From contig JAVBND010000022.1 of the NCBI GenBank assembly GCA_031551775.1, forward strand, positions 60,105-124,104: a DNA stretch of 64,000 nt, read 5' to 3'. Within the stretch, counting starts at the first letter, position 1; each line of letters opens with the position of its first letter. The stretch comes from Anaerozeibacter sp031551775 (GTDB lineage Bacteria; Bacillota; Clostridia; Christensenellales; Aristaeellaceae). The notes below the pieces were generated by a model that was not told the DNA's origin, made no database searches, and saw only the letters and a list, made by a program, of their open reading frames with translations. The position numbers and the translations under genes were made by a program. Shown here in pieces: positions 17,992-24,594 of the stretch.

Positions 17992-19008
17992 TCAAACGGT
18001 GGTGGACCTGATCACCAGTTCCGGTTCGATGAGGCAGCGCGCGCCCTGTCCGACCAGGCGCTGCTGATTGCCCGCGCTGATTTTTTTCTCCAGAATCCCA
18101 AACGTCTTTTCGCAAATTTCTTCAAGCGGCTGCCGTACCGTGGTGAGGGGCTTCATGACCAGCTCTGAGAACATCGTATCGTCAAACCCGGCCACCGAGA
18201 TGTCCTCCGGGACGCGGATGCCCCGTTCCATCATGCGCTTGAGGATGGCGATGGTCATAATGTCGTTGATGCACAGCACCGCTTCCGGCTTTTTTTCGAT
18301 GATCGAGTCGGTCAGCTCGTAAGCCACACGGTAGCGCGGATACTTTGGCAAGAAGATTTTTGCGGGATCACCGGCAATCCCAGCCTCCCTCAGCGCCCGT
18401 TCAAAACCCGCCTGGCGAAGCAGCGCAAACTGCGTCTCCATGCTGGTCGATACAAAACAAAAATCCCGAAGCCCCTTGCCGATCAGGTAGCGCGTCATGT
18501 CGTATTGGCCTTTTTCAAAATCGCACATGACGAGCGGCTCGTCAAATCCGGCGTAGGACTCTGTGCAGAACACCATCGGGACATCCGCCTCGCGAACCCT
18601 CTCCCAATGGCTCGTGTCGGGCTGATCCACCAGCATCGGCACCACGATGATGCCGTTGACCCGCCTTGATAGGAACAGGCGGATGTAGGATTCCTCCTGG
18701 CGGGGCTGATTGTTGGAAATGCCCAGGAGCAAGGTGTAGCCCTTCTGCTCCGCCTTTCGCGTCATGATGTCCACGATCGCGCTGTAGAACGGGTTTTGAA
18801 TTTCAGGAATCGTGAGACCGATGCAATTGCTCTCGCGCATGACCAGCGAACGGGCCGAGTAATCCGGCACATAGCTGAGTTCCCGCGCAACCCGCAGCAC
18901 CTTGTCGCGCGTCCCGGCGTTTACGCCCTTTTTGTCATTGAGCGCCATTGATGTCGTCGCCACCGATACGCCGGCCGCCTTTGCGACATCCCGGATTGTA
19001 ATCTTCAT
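17992..19008 (-). CDS. LacI-family transcriptional regulator
   Basis: 338-aa repressor-type regulator. The N-terminal LacI helix-turn-helix and hinge are clear: TIRDVAKAAGVSVATTSMALN at the start, and SYVPDYSARSLV as the hinge helix. The rest is a periplasmic-binding-protein-like sensor domain (GLTIPEIQNPFYSAI, GIIVVPMLV, ISVAGFDDT). It is the first gene of the pentose operon, and a perfect 18-bp operator lies 22 bp before its start, so autoregulation is likely. Effector is presumably the imported pentose or an intermediate. Confidence 0.93.
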   Translation of the reverse strand: MKITIRDVAKAAGVSVATTSMALNDKKGVNAGTRDKVLRVARELSYVPDYSARSLVMRESNCIGLTIPEIQNPFYSAIVDIMTRKAEQKGYTLLLGISNNQPRQEESYIRLFLSRRVNGIIVVPMLVDQPDTSHWERVREADVPMVFCTESYAGFDEPLVMCDFEKGQYDMTRYLIGKGLRDFCFVSTSMETQFALLRQAGFERALREAGIAGDPAKIFLPKYPRYRVAYELTDSIIEKKPEAVLCINDIMTIAILKRMMERGIRVPEDISVAGFDDTMFSELVMKPLTTVRQPLEEICEKTFGILEKKISAGNQQRLVGQGARCLIEPELVIRSTTV

Positions 19009-19029
19009 AACGTTCCGCCCCTATTTTGG

Positions 19030-19047
19030 ATTTGAAACGTTTCAAAT
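19030..19047. promoter_or_regulatory. LacI-type operator
   Basis: ATTTGAAACGTTTCAAAT is a perfect 18-bp palindrome with the central CG usual for LacI/GalR-family sites. It lies between divergent lacI and the AraC-type gene, 22 bp from the lacI start and 11 bp from the -35 of the divergent promoter, so it could control both. Confidence 0.85.
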
Positions 19048-19057
19048 GGAATCTATA

Positions 19058-19086
19058 TTGATTATATCGTCAAGTTGTGTTAATAT
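19058..19086 (+). promoter_or_regulatory. Promoter for the AraC-type regulator
   Basis: TTGATT (19058-19063), a 17-bp spacer and TAATAT (19081-19086). The start point would be near 19093. This argues that translation begins after that point, most likely at TTG 19136, and not at the in-frame ATG 19046 inside the operator region. Confidence 0.5.
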
Positions 19087-19135
19087 ACTAGCACTGAATC
19101 GTTTTTTACTAGCACAATATGGGGGGCGTCTGCAA

Positions 19136-19846
19136 TTGCCATATGTCCTGATCCCGGAAGAAGTCGAAGGGCAGCTCCATGCGTTCAAGGTCATGACGGG
19201 CCGGGGCGCGTGGCTGATCGACGAACGGGGTACATCTCTCGCCGCGTCTTTCCGCGCCGGATGCGCCGCCTGTTCGATGTGCCCGAGCGCGCCAGCGCCA
19301 GGGTGCCTTGACCGGATATCGCCGGATGCGGGCGGCTGGATTTGCTGTAAAAAGGGCGCTTTGTTTCTTTGCGCCAAGCTCCCAAACTATGACGTGTCCC
19401 TGGTGGTTGGACCGTGGGAAGACTCTGAAAAAGCGATGCTCAGCCCGTGCGCGCCGCTGCTCAAAGCCAGCGCGCACTACCTGTGCGCATGGCAATTTAT
19501 CACCGAGCGCGACGACTTGTTCACCCGATTGACCCTCTACATCCGGGCGCATCTGAACAACGACCTGTCGCCCAAGTCGCTTGCGGCTGAGCTGTTTACC
19601 TCTCAGGCCACGCTCTCAAAGGCGGTAAAGGCCGAAACCGGGCTGCCGGTCAGCCACTATGTCCAACGTTTGCGCCTTGAATCGACCATCAACCTCATCA
19701 AATGTTCGGCGCTTCCGATAACAGAAATAGCCGGGCGCTGCGGCATGGACGATTTCAATTACTACGCGAGGATATTCAAAAAATGGTACGGCATGTCGCC
19801 GCGCGAGTACCGCAAGGCCTATCGGTCCGAGCTAGGTAAGCGCTGA
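19136..19846 (+). CDS. AraC-family regulator with Cys-rich PocR-like N-terminus
   Basis: About 236 aa from the proposed TTG start, which has GGGGGG 9 nt upstream; the open frame extends further left but through the promoter and operator. The C-terminal 95 residues are a classical AraC/XylS double helix-turn-helix (LSPKSLAAELFTSQATLSKA, then GMDDFNYYARIFKKWYGMSP). The N-terminal part (about 1-110) has a TGRGAWLIDERG segment and clustered cysteines (CAACSMC, WICCKKG, FLCAK). It resembles a shortened PocR-like ligand or metal-sensing domain; this assignment is uncertain. It is divergent from lacI and could be a second regulator of pentose use. Confidence 0.75.
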   Translation: MPYVLIPEEVEGQLHAFKVMTGRGAWLIDERGTSLAASFRAGCAACSMCPSAPAPGCLDRISPDAGGWICCKKGALFLCAKLPNYDVSLVVGPWEDSEKAMLSPCAPLLKASAHYLCAWQFITERDDLFTRLTLYIRAHLNNDLSPKSLAAELFTSQATLSKAVKAETGLPVSHYVQRLRLESTINLIKCSALPITEIAGRCGMDDFNYYARIFKKWYGMSPREYRKAYRSELGKR

Positions 19847-19871
19847 TTCATTCGGTTGCGAGATGGGTTTT

Positions 19872-19960
19872 GATTTTTCGTCCAGGCGCGCTTGCAGAAA
19901 CTGAAAGCGTAGCAGCGCTACGTCGAGTGTTTCTGCAGGCGTGCATGGGCGGAAAAGCAG
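19872..19960. repeat. 89-bp dispersed hairpin element, copy A
   Basis: First of two 89-bp copies (the other is 45959-46047). It can fold into one long hairpin. The terminal stem is TTTTTCGTCC (19874-19883) with GGGCGGAAAA (19947-19956). The inner stem is CTTGCAGAAAC (19891-19901) with GTTTCTGCAGG (19929-19939). The apical stem is CGTAGC/GCTACG (19908-19922). It lies between the convergent 3' ends of the AraC and SDR genes. Compared with copy B, the inner stem shows compensatory changes. Confidence 0.8.
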
Positions 19961-19994
19961 AATCTAGATCGTGATCGAATTGATCAGTGCTTAC

Positions 19995-20789
19995 CTAGCG
20001 GGCATACATCCGTCCGACCAGGCGCATGACCCATGAAACCGGCAGGACGCGCGATAGCAGGACCAGCGCCTTGTAGGAAAAACCCAGCGCGCACAGGGGC
20101 TTGGCGCGTTTTTTCAGCGCGATCAGCGCGATCATGCGCCCGGCCGTCTCCGCGCTCATGCCGCCTTCCTCGTCCTTCTCCATCTTGCCAACCGAGCGCG
20201 CAATGCGCCCGCCGTATTCGTCGTCGCCCGCGTGCAGCTTTTTGCGCGATGCCGTAAAGCCGGTCCTGATGTCGCCCGGCATGACGGATGTCACGCGCAC
20301 GCCGTAGGGCTTGACTTCTTCGTCAAGCGCCATGGCCAGCGCGTTCAGCGCCGCCTTGCTGGCCGAATAGTGCGCCTGAAAGGGAATGGAAATCGCGCCC
20401 GCGACCGAGCTTATGATGACGATCCGCCCGCATTTCGCGCGCCGCATCTGGCCAAGCACCGGTTCAAGGCAATTGACCACGCCCATGTAGTTGACATCAA
20501 AGAGATGCCTTGCTTCACCCGGATCGGTAAACTCCACCGCGCCGGATATCCCCATGCCCGCGCAAAAGACCGCGACATCGAGCCGCCCCTCGCGCGCAAT
20601 GATCCCTCTGATCGAGTCTCGCACCTGATCGGGATCGGTCACGTCTGCCGATACGGAGACAACGCCCGCCTCCTCCACCGCGCGCCGGCTGATGCCATAC
20701 ACAGCCGCGCCCATCCCGGAAAGCGCGCGCGCAACCGCGCGCCCAATGCCCGAGCTTGCGCCGGTTACCACAGCGACCGGTTTCACCAT
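19995..20789 (-). CDS. Short-chain dehydrogenase/reductase
   Basis: 264-aa classical SDR. The cofactor motif TGASSGIG (residues 9-16), the catalytic Ser region VIISSVAG, the active-site YSASK and the structural Asn of NYMGVVN are all present. The C-terminal 40 residues are basic and hydrophobic (ALVLLSRVLPVSWVMRLVGR), suggesting membrane association as in lipid-acting SDRs (inference). Substrate is unknown. It has its own promoter at 20812-20841. Confidence 0.85.
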   Translation of the reverse strand: MVKPVAVVTGASSGIGRAVARALSGMGAAVYGISRRAVEEAGVVSVSADVTDPDQVRDSIRGIIAREGRLDVAVFCAGMGISGAVEFTDPGEARHLFDVNYMGVVNCLEPVLGQMRRAKCGRIVIISSVAGAISIPFQAHYSASKAALNALAMALDEEVKPYGVRVTSVMPGDIRTGFTASRKKLHAGDDEYGGRIARSVGKMEKDEEGGMSAETAGRMIALIALKKRAKPLCALGFSYKALVLLSRVLPVSWVMRLVGRMYAR

Positions 20790-20811
20790 CCATCACATCC
20801 CAACATTTGGT

Positions 20812-20841
20812 ATTATAGGCATGCGGGCGATAACTTGTCAA
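20812..20841 (-). promoter_or_regulatory. Promoter of the SDR gene
   Basis: On the minus strand TTGACA (20836-20841), an 18-bp spacer and TATAAT (20812-20817), both perfect hexamers, lie 23 bp before the ATG at 20789. Confidence 0.75.
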
Positions 20842-20849
20842 TCATGCAA

Positions 20850-20877
20850 AACAGCCCTGCTCTTGCGCAAGGCCGTT
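20850..20877 (-). terminator. Probable terminator after the cyclophilin genes
   Basis: On the minus strand AACGGCC (20871-20877) pairs with GGCTGTT (20850-20856, one G-T pair), and four T residues follow (complement of 20848-20851). It sits 17 bp after the stop of the downstream cyclophilin gene and before the SDR promoter. Confidence 0.5.
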
Positions 20878-20894
20878 TCCCGGGTGCTTTATGC

Positions 20895-21407
20895 CTACAT
20901 CTTGCTCACGGTATACTTTTCGCCCTTGGTATCGACGGTCGCCTTCTTGATGCGCTGCTCGGCCACCGGGCGGTCCTGGGCGCCTACGCGGGTTGCGGCG
21001 ATCTTATCGACCGCTTCCATGCCGTCCGTCACCTGTCCGAAGGCGGCGTAGGCGCCATCCAGGTGCGGCGAATTTTGATGCATGATGAAGAACTGGCTGC
21101 CCGCCGAGTTGGGCATCATGCTGCGCGCCATGGACAGCACGCCGCGCGCGTGCTTGAGGTTGTTGTCAAACCCGTTCTGCCGGAACTCGCCCTTGATCGA
21201 ATAGCCGGGGCCGCCCATGCCGGTGCCGTTGGGGTCGCCGCCCTGGATCATAAAGCCGGGAATCACGCGGTGAAAGATCAGCCCGTCGTAAAAACCGCGC
21301 TCAACGAGGTTCACAAAATTGGCCACGGTATTTGGCGCGATTTCCGGGTAGAGCTCCGCCACGATTTTGTCCCCATTCTCCATCTCAAAGGTTACCACTG
21401 GGTTCAT
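20895..21407 (-). CDS. Cyclophilin-type peptidyl-prolyl isomerase, cytoplasmic
   Basis: 170-aa cyclophilin that catalyses cis-trans isomerisation at proline. The family core FHRVIPGFMIQGGDP (active-site Arg, Phe, Gln), GPGYSIKGEF and GVLSMARSMMPNSAGSQFFIM are intact. No signal peptide. The start at 21407 is chosen by GGGAGG 8 nt upstream; the frame is open further up but overlaps the previous gene. It follows the lipoprotein cyclophilin by 16 bp, so the pair probably arose by duplication and is co-transcribed. Confidence 0.93.
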   Translation of the reverse strand: MNPVVTFEMENGDKIVAELYPEIAPNTVANFVNLVERGFYDGLIFHRVIPGFMIQGGDPNGTGMGGPGYSIKGEFRQNGFDNNLKHARGVLSMARSMMPNSAGSQFFIMHQNSPHLDGAYAAFGQVTDGMEAVDKIAATRVGAQDRPVAEQRIKKATVDTKGEKYTVSKM

Positions 21408-21423
21408 GCTGTCGTCCTCCCAA

Positions 21424-22056
21424 TTATTCATCCTCATTCTTGACCACCGTATATTGATATCCCTTGGTGTCCACCGTCATGCGCTTGATCTTGTATTCGA
21501 CGAGCGGCCTTTCCTGCGCGTCGGTCGCGGTGTTGGCGATCATGTCGAGCGTCTCGTAGCCGTCCTCGCCGATGAGCTTGCCAAACGCGGCGTAATTGCC
21601 GTCGAGCTTAGGATAATCGTTGTGCATGATGAAGAACTGGCTGCCCGCCGAGTCGGGGGCGCGCCCGCGCGCCATGGAGAGCACGCCGCGCGTATGGCTT
21701 AGGGCGTTGCCCTTGAAATCGTTTGACGCAAACTCGCCCTTGATGGTGTAGCCCGGTCCGCCGGTGCCGTTGCCCTTGGGATCGCCGCCCTGGATCATGA
21801 AGCCGCCGACCACGCGGTGGAAGGTCAGGCCGTCGTAAAAGCCGTCCTCGATGAGGTTTACAAAGTTCGCCACGGTGTTGAGCGCGATGTCGGGGTACAG
21901 TTCGAGCGCCATTGTGCGCCCGTTCTCAAGTTCGATCGTAACAACGGGGCTGGGGATCTCCTCCACAAGCGCAGGCGGTTGCTGGGCGCAACCGCCGAGC
22001 GTTAACGCCATCAGCGCGGCCAGCGTCGCCAGCATGCACATGGCCGATTTTTTCAT
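21424..22056 (-). CDS. Cyclophilin-type peptidyl-prolyl isomerase, lipoprotein
   Basis: 210-aa exported cyclophilin. The N-terminus KKSAMCMLATLAALMALTL is followed by the lipobox LGGC, so it is probably anchored on the outside of the membrane and helps fold secreted proteins. The enzyme core FHRVVGGFMIQGGDPKG, GPGYTIKGEF and GVLSMARGRAPDSAGSQFFIM is intact, with one substitution (Gly for Pro) relative to its neighbour. The start ATG 22056 follows the hemZ stop at 2 bp; a GTG at 22062 with better ribosome-site spacing is an alternative and overlaps the hemZ stop. Confidence 0.9.
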   Translation of the reverse strand: MKKSAMCMLATLAALMALTLGGCAQQPPALVEEIPSPVVTIELENGRTMALELYPDIALNTVANFVNLIEDGFYDGLTFHRVVGGFMIQGGDPKGNGTGGPGYTIKGEFASNDFKGNALSHTRGVLSMARGRAPDSAGSQFFIMHNDYPKLDGNYAAFGKLIGEDGYETLDMIANTATDAQERPLVEYKIKRMTVDTKGYQYTVVKNEDE

Positions 22057-22058
22057 CG

Positions 22059-23486
22059 TCACATTTGTCCTCCAATCAATGCGGTTTTCCTTTGAACCAT
22101 CTCGTCCACGCGCGCTATGTACTGCTCGATGTTCTTGACGTTGGGCGCGCGCTCGATGCGCCTTTCGCGCGGGAACAGCCACTTGGTGATCGCGCCCGCG
22201 CCCAACGCCAAAATGGGCGCGGTCTCCTCCATGATGTCGATGTTGTACACGCAAGCCGCGCCGCGCTTGGCGTAGCCCACGTTTTCAAGGTTGCCCGCCA
22301 TGTACTTCTGGCGGTAGAGGTAGTATGGGTGATAGCCCGAACCCGTCAGCATCGCGCGCGCTTTTGCCACCATTTCCCCCGCCATCCCGGCGTCCGCTTG
22401 GGCGTAGCCGCGCTCGTGGAGCTTGCTTGAGCGCTTGATCGCGAGCGTGTGTACCGTGACGCTTTCGGGGTCAAGCCTGATGACCGCCTCAAGCGTCCGC
22501 TCAAAATCCAAAAGGTCTTCGCCCGGCAGCGCCGCGATCAGGTCCATGTTGACTTCGAACCCGCCCGCCCGCGCCAGACCGTAGGCGTTGAGCGTGTCCT
22601 CGCTCGTATGCGCGCGACCGATGAGCCTGAGCGTCTCGTCGGAGAAGGTTTGGGGATTTACACTGATGCGGCGAATCGAGCGCTCGAAAAGCACTTGAAG
22701 CTTTGCCCGGTCGATGGTATCGGGGCGCCCGCCCTCCACCGTCCATTCGCGCGCGCCGGGAAAAAGGCTCAGCGCCCGGTCGAGCGTCCGGGCCAATTGA
22801 TCGCTCGTCAGCGCGGTCGGCGTGCCGCCGCCCATGTAGCAGGCACGCACCTTCATGCCCGCTTCCCTCATGAGCGCCGCCGCGCCCTCCATCTCGCGCC
22901 CAAGCGCCGCGAGGTATGGCTCGACCAGCTTCCCGTCCCCAATCTCGCCCGACAGGAACGAACAATATGCGCAGCGCGTCACACAAAACGGGATGCCGAT
23001 GTACACGTCGTACTCGTCGTCCCCGCGCTCGATCAGGCCGCGTTGCATTTCAAGGATATCGCTTAAAAGTTTCGCGCGCGAAGGCTCTACGTAGAAGGTA
23101 TCGCAAAGCCAGCGCTCGGCTTCCCGTTCGTCCATCCCCGCCGCGCGCGCTTCATAGAGAAGGCGCGTGGGGCGAATGCCGGTCAGCGAGCCCCAGGGCG
23201 GGGTTTCGCCGGTAATCTCCCGCATCAGCAGGAAAAGACTCGTTTTGACCGCGCGCTTGAACATGCGCTTTTCTTCAAGCCCCCCCACGACCGCCTCCGC
23301 CTCGCGGCGGACCTGATGTCCATCCATCGTCCACGTCTCGCGCCACGTACCGGGAAACGCTTCGTGGGTATGGGTGAGCGCGCGATCGCCCGCTTCCATT
23401 GAAATGGCGGCGTCCGGCCAGAACAGGCGAATGACTTCCGAGATATCGCCAAACAGCTCGGGCGCGTCGGTCACAAGGTAAATCAA
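22059..23486 (-). CDS. hemZ: HemZ-like coproporphyrinogen dehydrogenase family radical SAM protein
   Basis: 475-aa radical SAM protein. The [4Fe-4S]/SAM motif CVTRCAYC lies in GIPFCVTRCAYCSF, followed by the CYMGGGTPTAL segment typical of HemN/HemZ. An N-terminal extension of about 165 residues before the radical SAM domain is characteristic of HemZ rather than HemN/HemW. HemZ is annotated for oxygen-independent coproporphyrinogen III oxidation, but its in vivo reaction is poorly established. The start is taken as TTG 23486, which overlaps the MBL-fold stop as TTGA with AAGGAGG upstream; a TTG three codons earlier is less well spaced. Confidence 0.85.
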   Translation of the reverse strand: MIYLVTDAPELFGDISEVIRLFWPDAAISMEAGDRALTHTHEAFPGTWRETWTMDGHQVRREAEAVVGGLEEKRMFKRAVKTSLFLLMREITGETPPWGSLTGIRPTRLLYEARAAGMDEREAERWLCDTFYVEPSRAKLLSDILEMQRGLIERGDDEYDVYIGIPFCVTRCAYCSFLSGEIGDGKLVEPYLAALGREMEGAAALMREAGMKVRACYMGGGTPTALTSDQLARTLDRALSLFPGAREWTVEGGRPDTIDRAKLQVLFERSIRRISVNPQTFSDETLRLIGRAHTSEDTLNAYGLARAGGFEVNMDLIAALPGEDLLDFERTLEAVIRLDPESVTVHTLAIKRSSKLHERGYAQADAGMAGEMVAKARAMLTGSGYHPYYLYRQKYMAGNLENVGYAKRGAACVYNIDIMEETAPILALGAGAITKWLFPRERRIERAPNVKNIEQYIARVDEMVQRKTALIGGQM

Positions 23487-24100
23487 ATGCCCCAAGCCTC
23501 CTTGATCTGCCCCAGGTTTTCGCGCATGCCGTGCCCCGGATAAACGGTCAAATCGTCCGGCAGGTCAAGGAGCTTTTGAAGCGACTGACGCATCTCGCCC
23601 GCGTTGCCGCCGGGCAGGTCGAGCCGGCCGTAGCCTTGCGCGAAGAGCGTGTCGCCGGTAAAGAGACTGCGCGAGGATTCTTCCAAGAAACACAGCCCGC
23701 CGGGCGTATGGCCGGGCGTTTCGATCACGGTGAAGCCAAGCCCTGCCAATGTCACAGCGCCCGCATGGATCAGCCGGTCCGCGCGGCACGGTTCAAAGGC
23801 CAGCGTCGAGCCCGGCATCATGGCGCTGAGCTTGGGGTCAAGCAAGCAATCGCCGTCCCGCCAGCCGATCAAAACTTCCGCGCCGGTCGCCTTCCTGAGC
23901 CGCCCTGCGGCAAGCACGTGGTCGAAATGGCCGTGGGTCAGCAGGATTGCCGTCAAGCGCTTGCCCGCCTCCCCGATTTGCTTTAGAAGCCCCGGCAGGT
24001 CGTCGCCCGCGTCGATCATGAGCGCGTCAGGACGCGCTTCATCATAGAGCAGGTACGAGTTGGAGGCGTACACCCCGCACCGAACGCGGCGAATGGTCAT
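23483..24100 (-). CDS. MBL-fold metallohydrolase (glyoxalase II-like)
   Basis: 205-aa metallo-beta-lactamase-fold hydrolase. Metal ligands are in THGHFDH (H56, H58, D60, H61), TPGHTPGG and the C-terminal VYPGHG, and the bridging Asp lies in LFTGDTLF. These fit the YcbL/GloB-like group that hydrolyses thioesters such as lactoylglutathione, though the true substrate is not evident. It lies 1 bp after dtd and overlaps hemZ by 4 nt, a translationally coupled block. Confidence 0.88.
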   Translation of the reverse strand: MTIRRVRCGVYASNSYLLYDEARPDALMIDAGDDLPGLLKQIGEAGKRLTAILLTHGHFDHVLAAGRLRKATGAEVLIGWRDGDCLLDPKLSAMMPGSTLAFEPCRADRLIHAGAVTLAGLGFTVIETPGHTPGGLCFLEESSRSLFTGDTLFAQGYGRLDLPGGNAGEMRQSLQKLLDLPDDLTVYPGHGMRENLGQIKEAWGI

Positions 24101-24101
24101 C

Positions 24102-24551
24102 CTAGAACCCCTTTCGGCTGTCGAGCAGCAAGGTCACCGGGCCGTCGTTGACCAGGCTCACCTGCATATCCGCGCCAAAGCGCCCGGTCTCAACGGGCAC
24201 GCCGCGCGCGATGATGGAGCGCGCCATGTCATGAAGCATGGGCTCGGCCACCTCGGGCCGCGCGGCGCGCGAAAAGGAGGGCCTGCGCCCGTGGCGCGCG
24301 TCGCCCAGCAATGTAAACTGCGATACCAACAAGATCGAGCCGCCCACATCGACGATGGATCGGTTCATCTTGCCCGCCTCGTCTTCAAAAATGCGAAGGC
24401 CTATGAGCTTGTCCTCGATGTACGCGCGGTCGTGATCGGTATCGCCTTCCTCCGATCCGGCCAGCACCAGGTAACCGCGGCCGATTGCGCCTACGGTCTT
24501 TCCGCAAACGGCTACGCTGGCTTGGGTCACGCGTTGAACCACAGCGCGCAT
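24102..24551 (-). CDS. dtd: D-aminoacyl-tRNA deacylase
   Basis: 149-aa DTD, which hydrolyses D-amino acids (and glycine) from mischarged tRNA in the cytoplasm. The family signatures are complete: MRAVVQRVTQASV at the start, the SQFTLLGD motif whose Ser-Gln line the active site, and the cross-subunit NDGPVTLLLDS with the Gly-cisPro pair. Length is typical. It sits between rel and the MBL gene in an arrangement common in Clostridia. Confidence 0.95.
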   Translation of the reverse strand: MRAVVQRVTQASVAVCGKTVGAIGRGYLVLAGSEEGDTDHDRAYIEDKLIGLRIFEDEAGKMNRSIVDVGGSILLVSQFTLLGDARHGRRPSFSRAARPEVAEPMLHDMARSIIARGVPVETGRFGADMQVSLVNDGPVTLLLDSRKGF

Positions 24552-24594
24552 GGATGGTCCTCCTCGGTGAAATATGGGCGGGGTGCAAAGCGCG

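Noticed and set aside
15699..18011. Long plus-strand frame opposite the sugar transporter genes
   Set aside because: Same shadow effect; the minus-strand products are standard ABC transporter parts.
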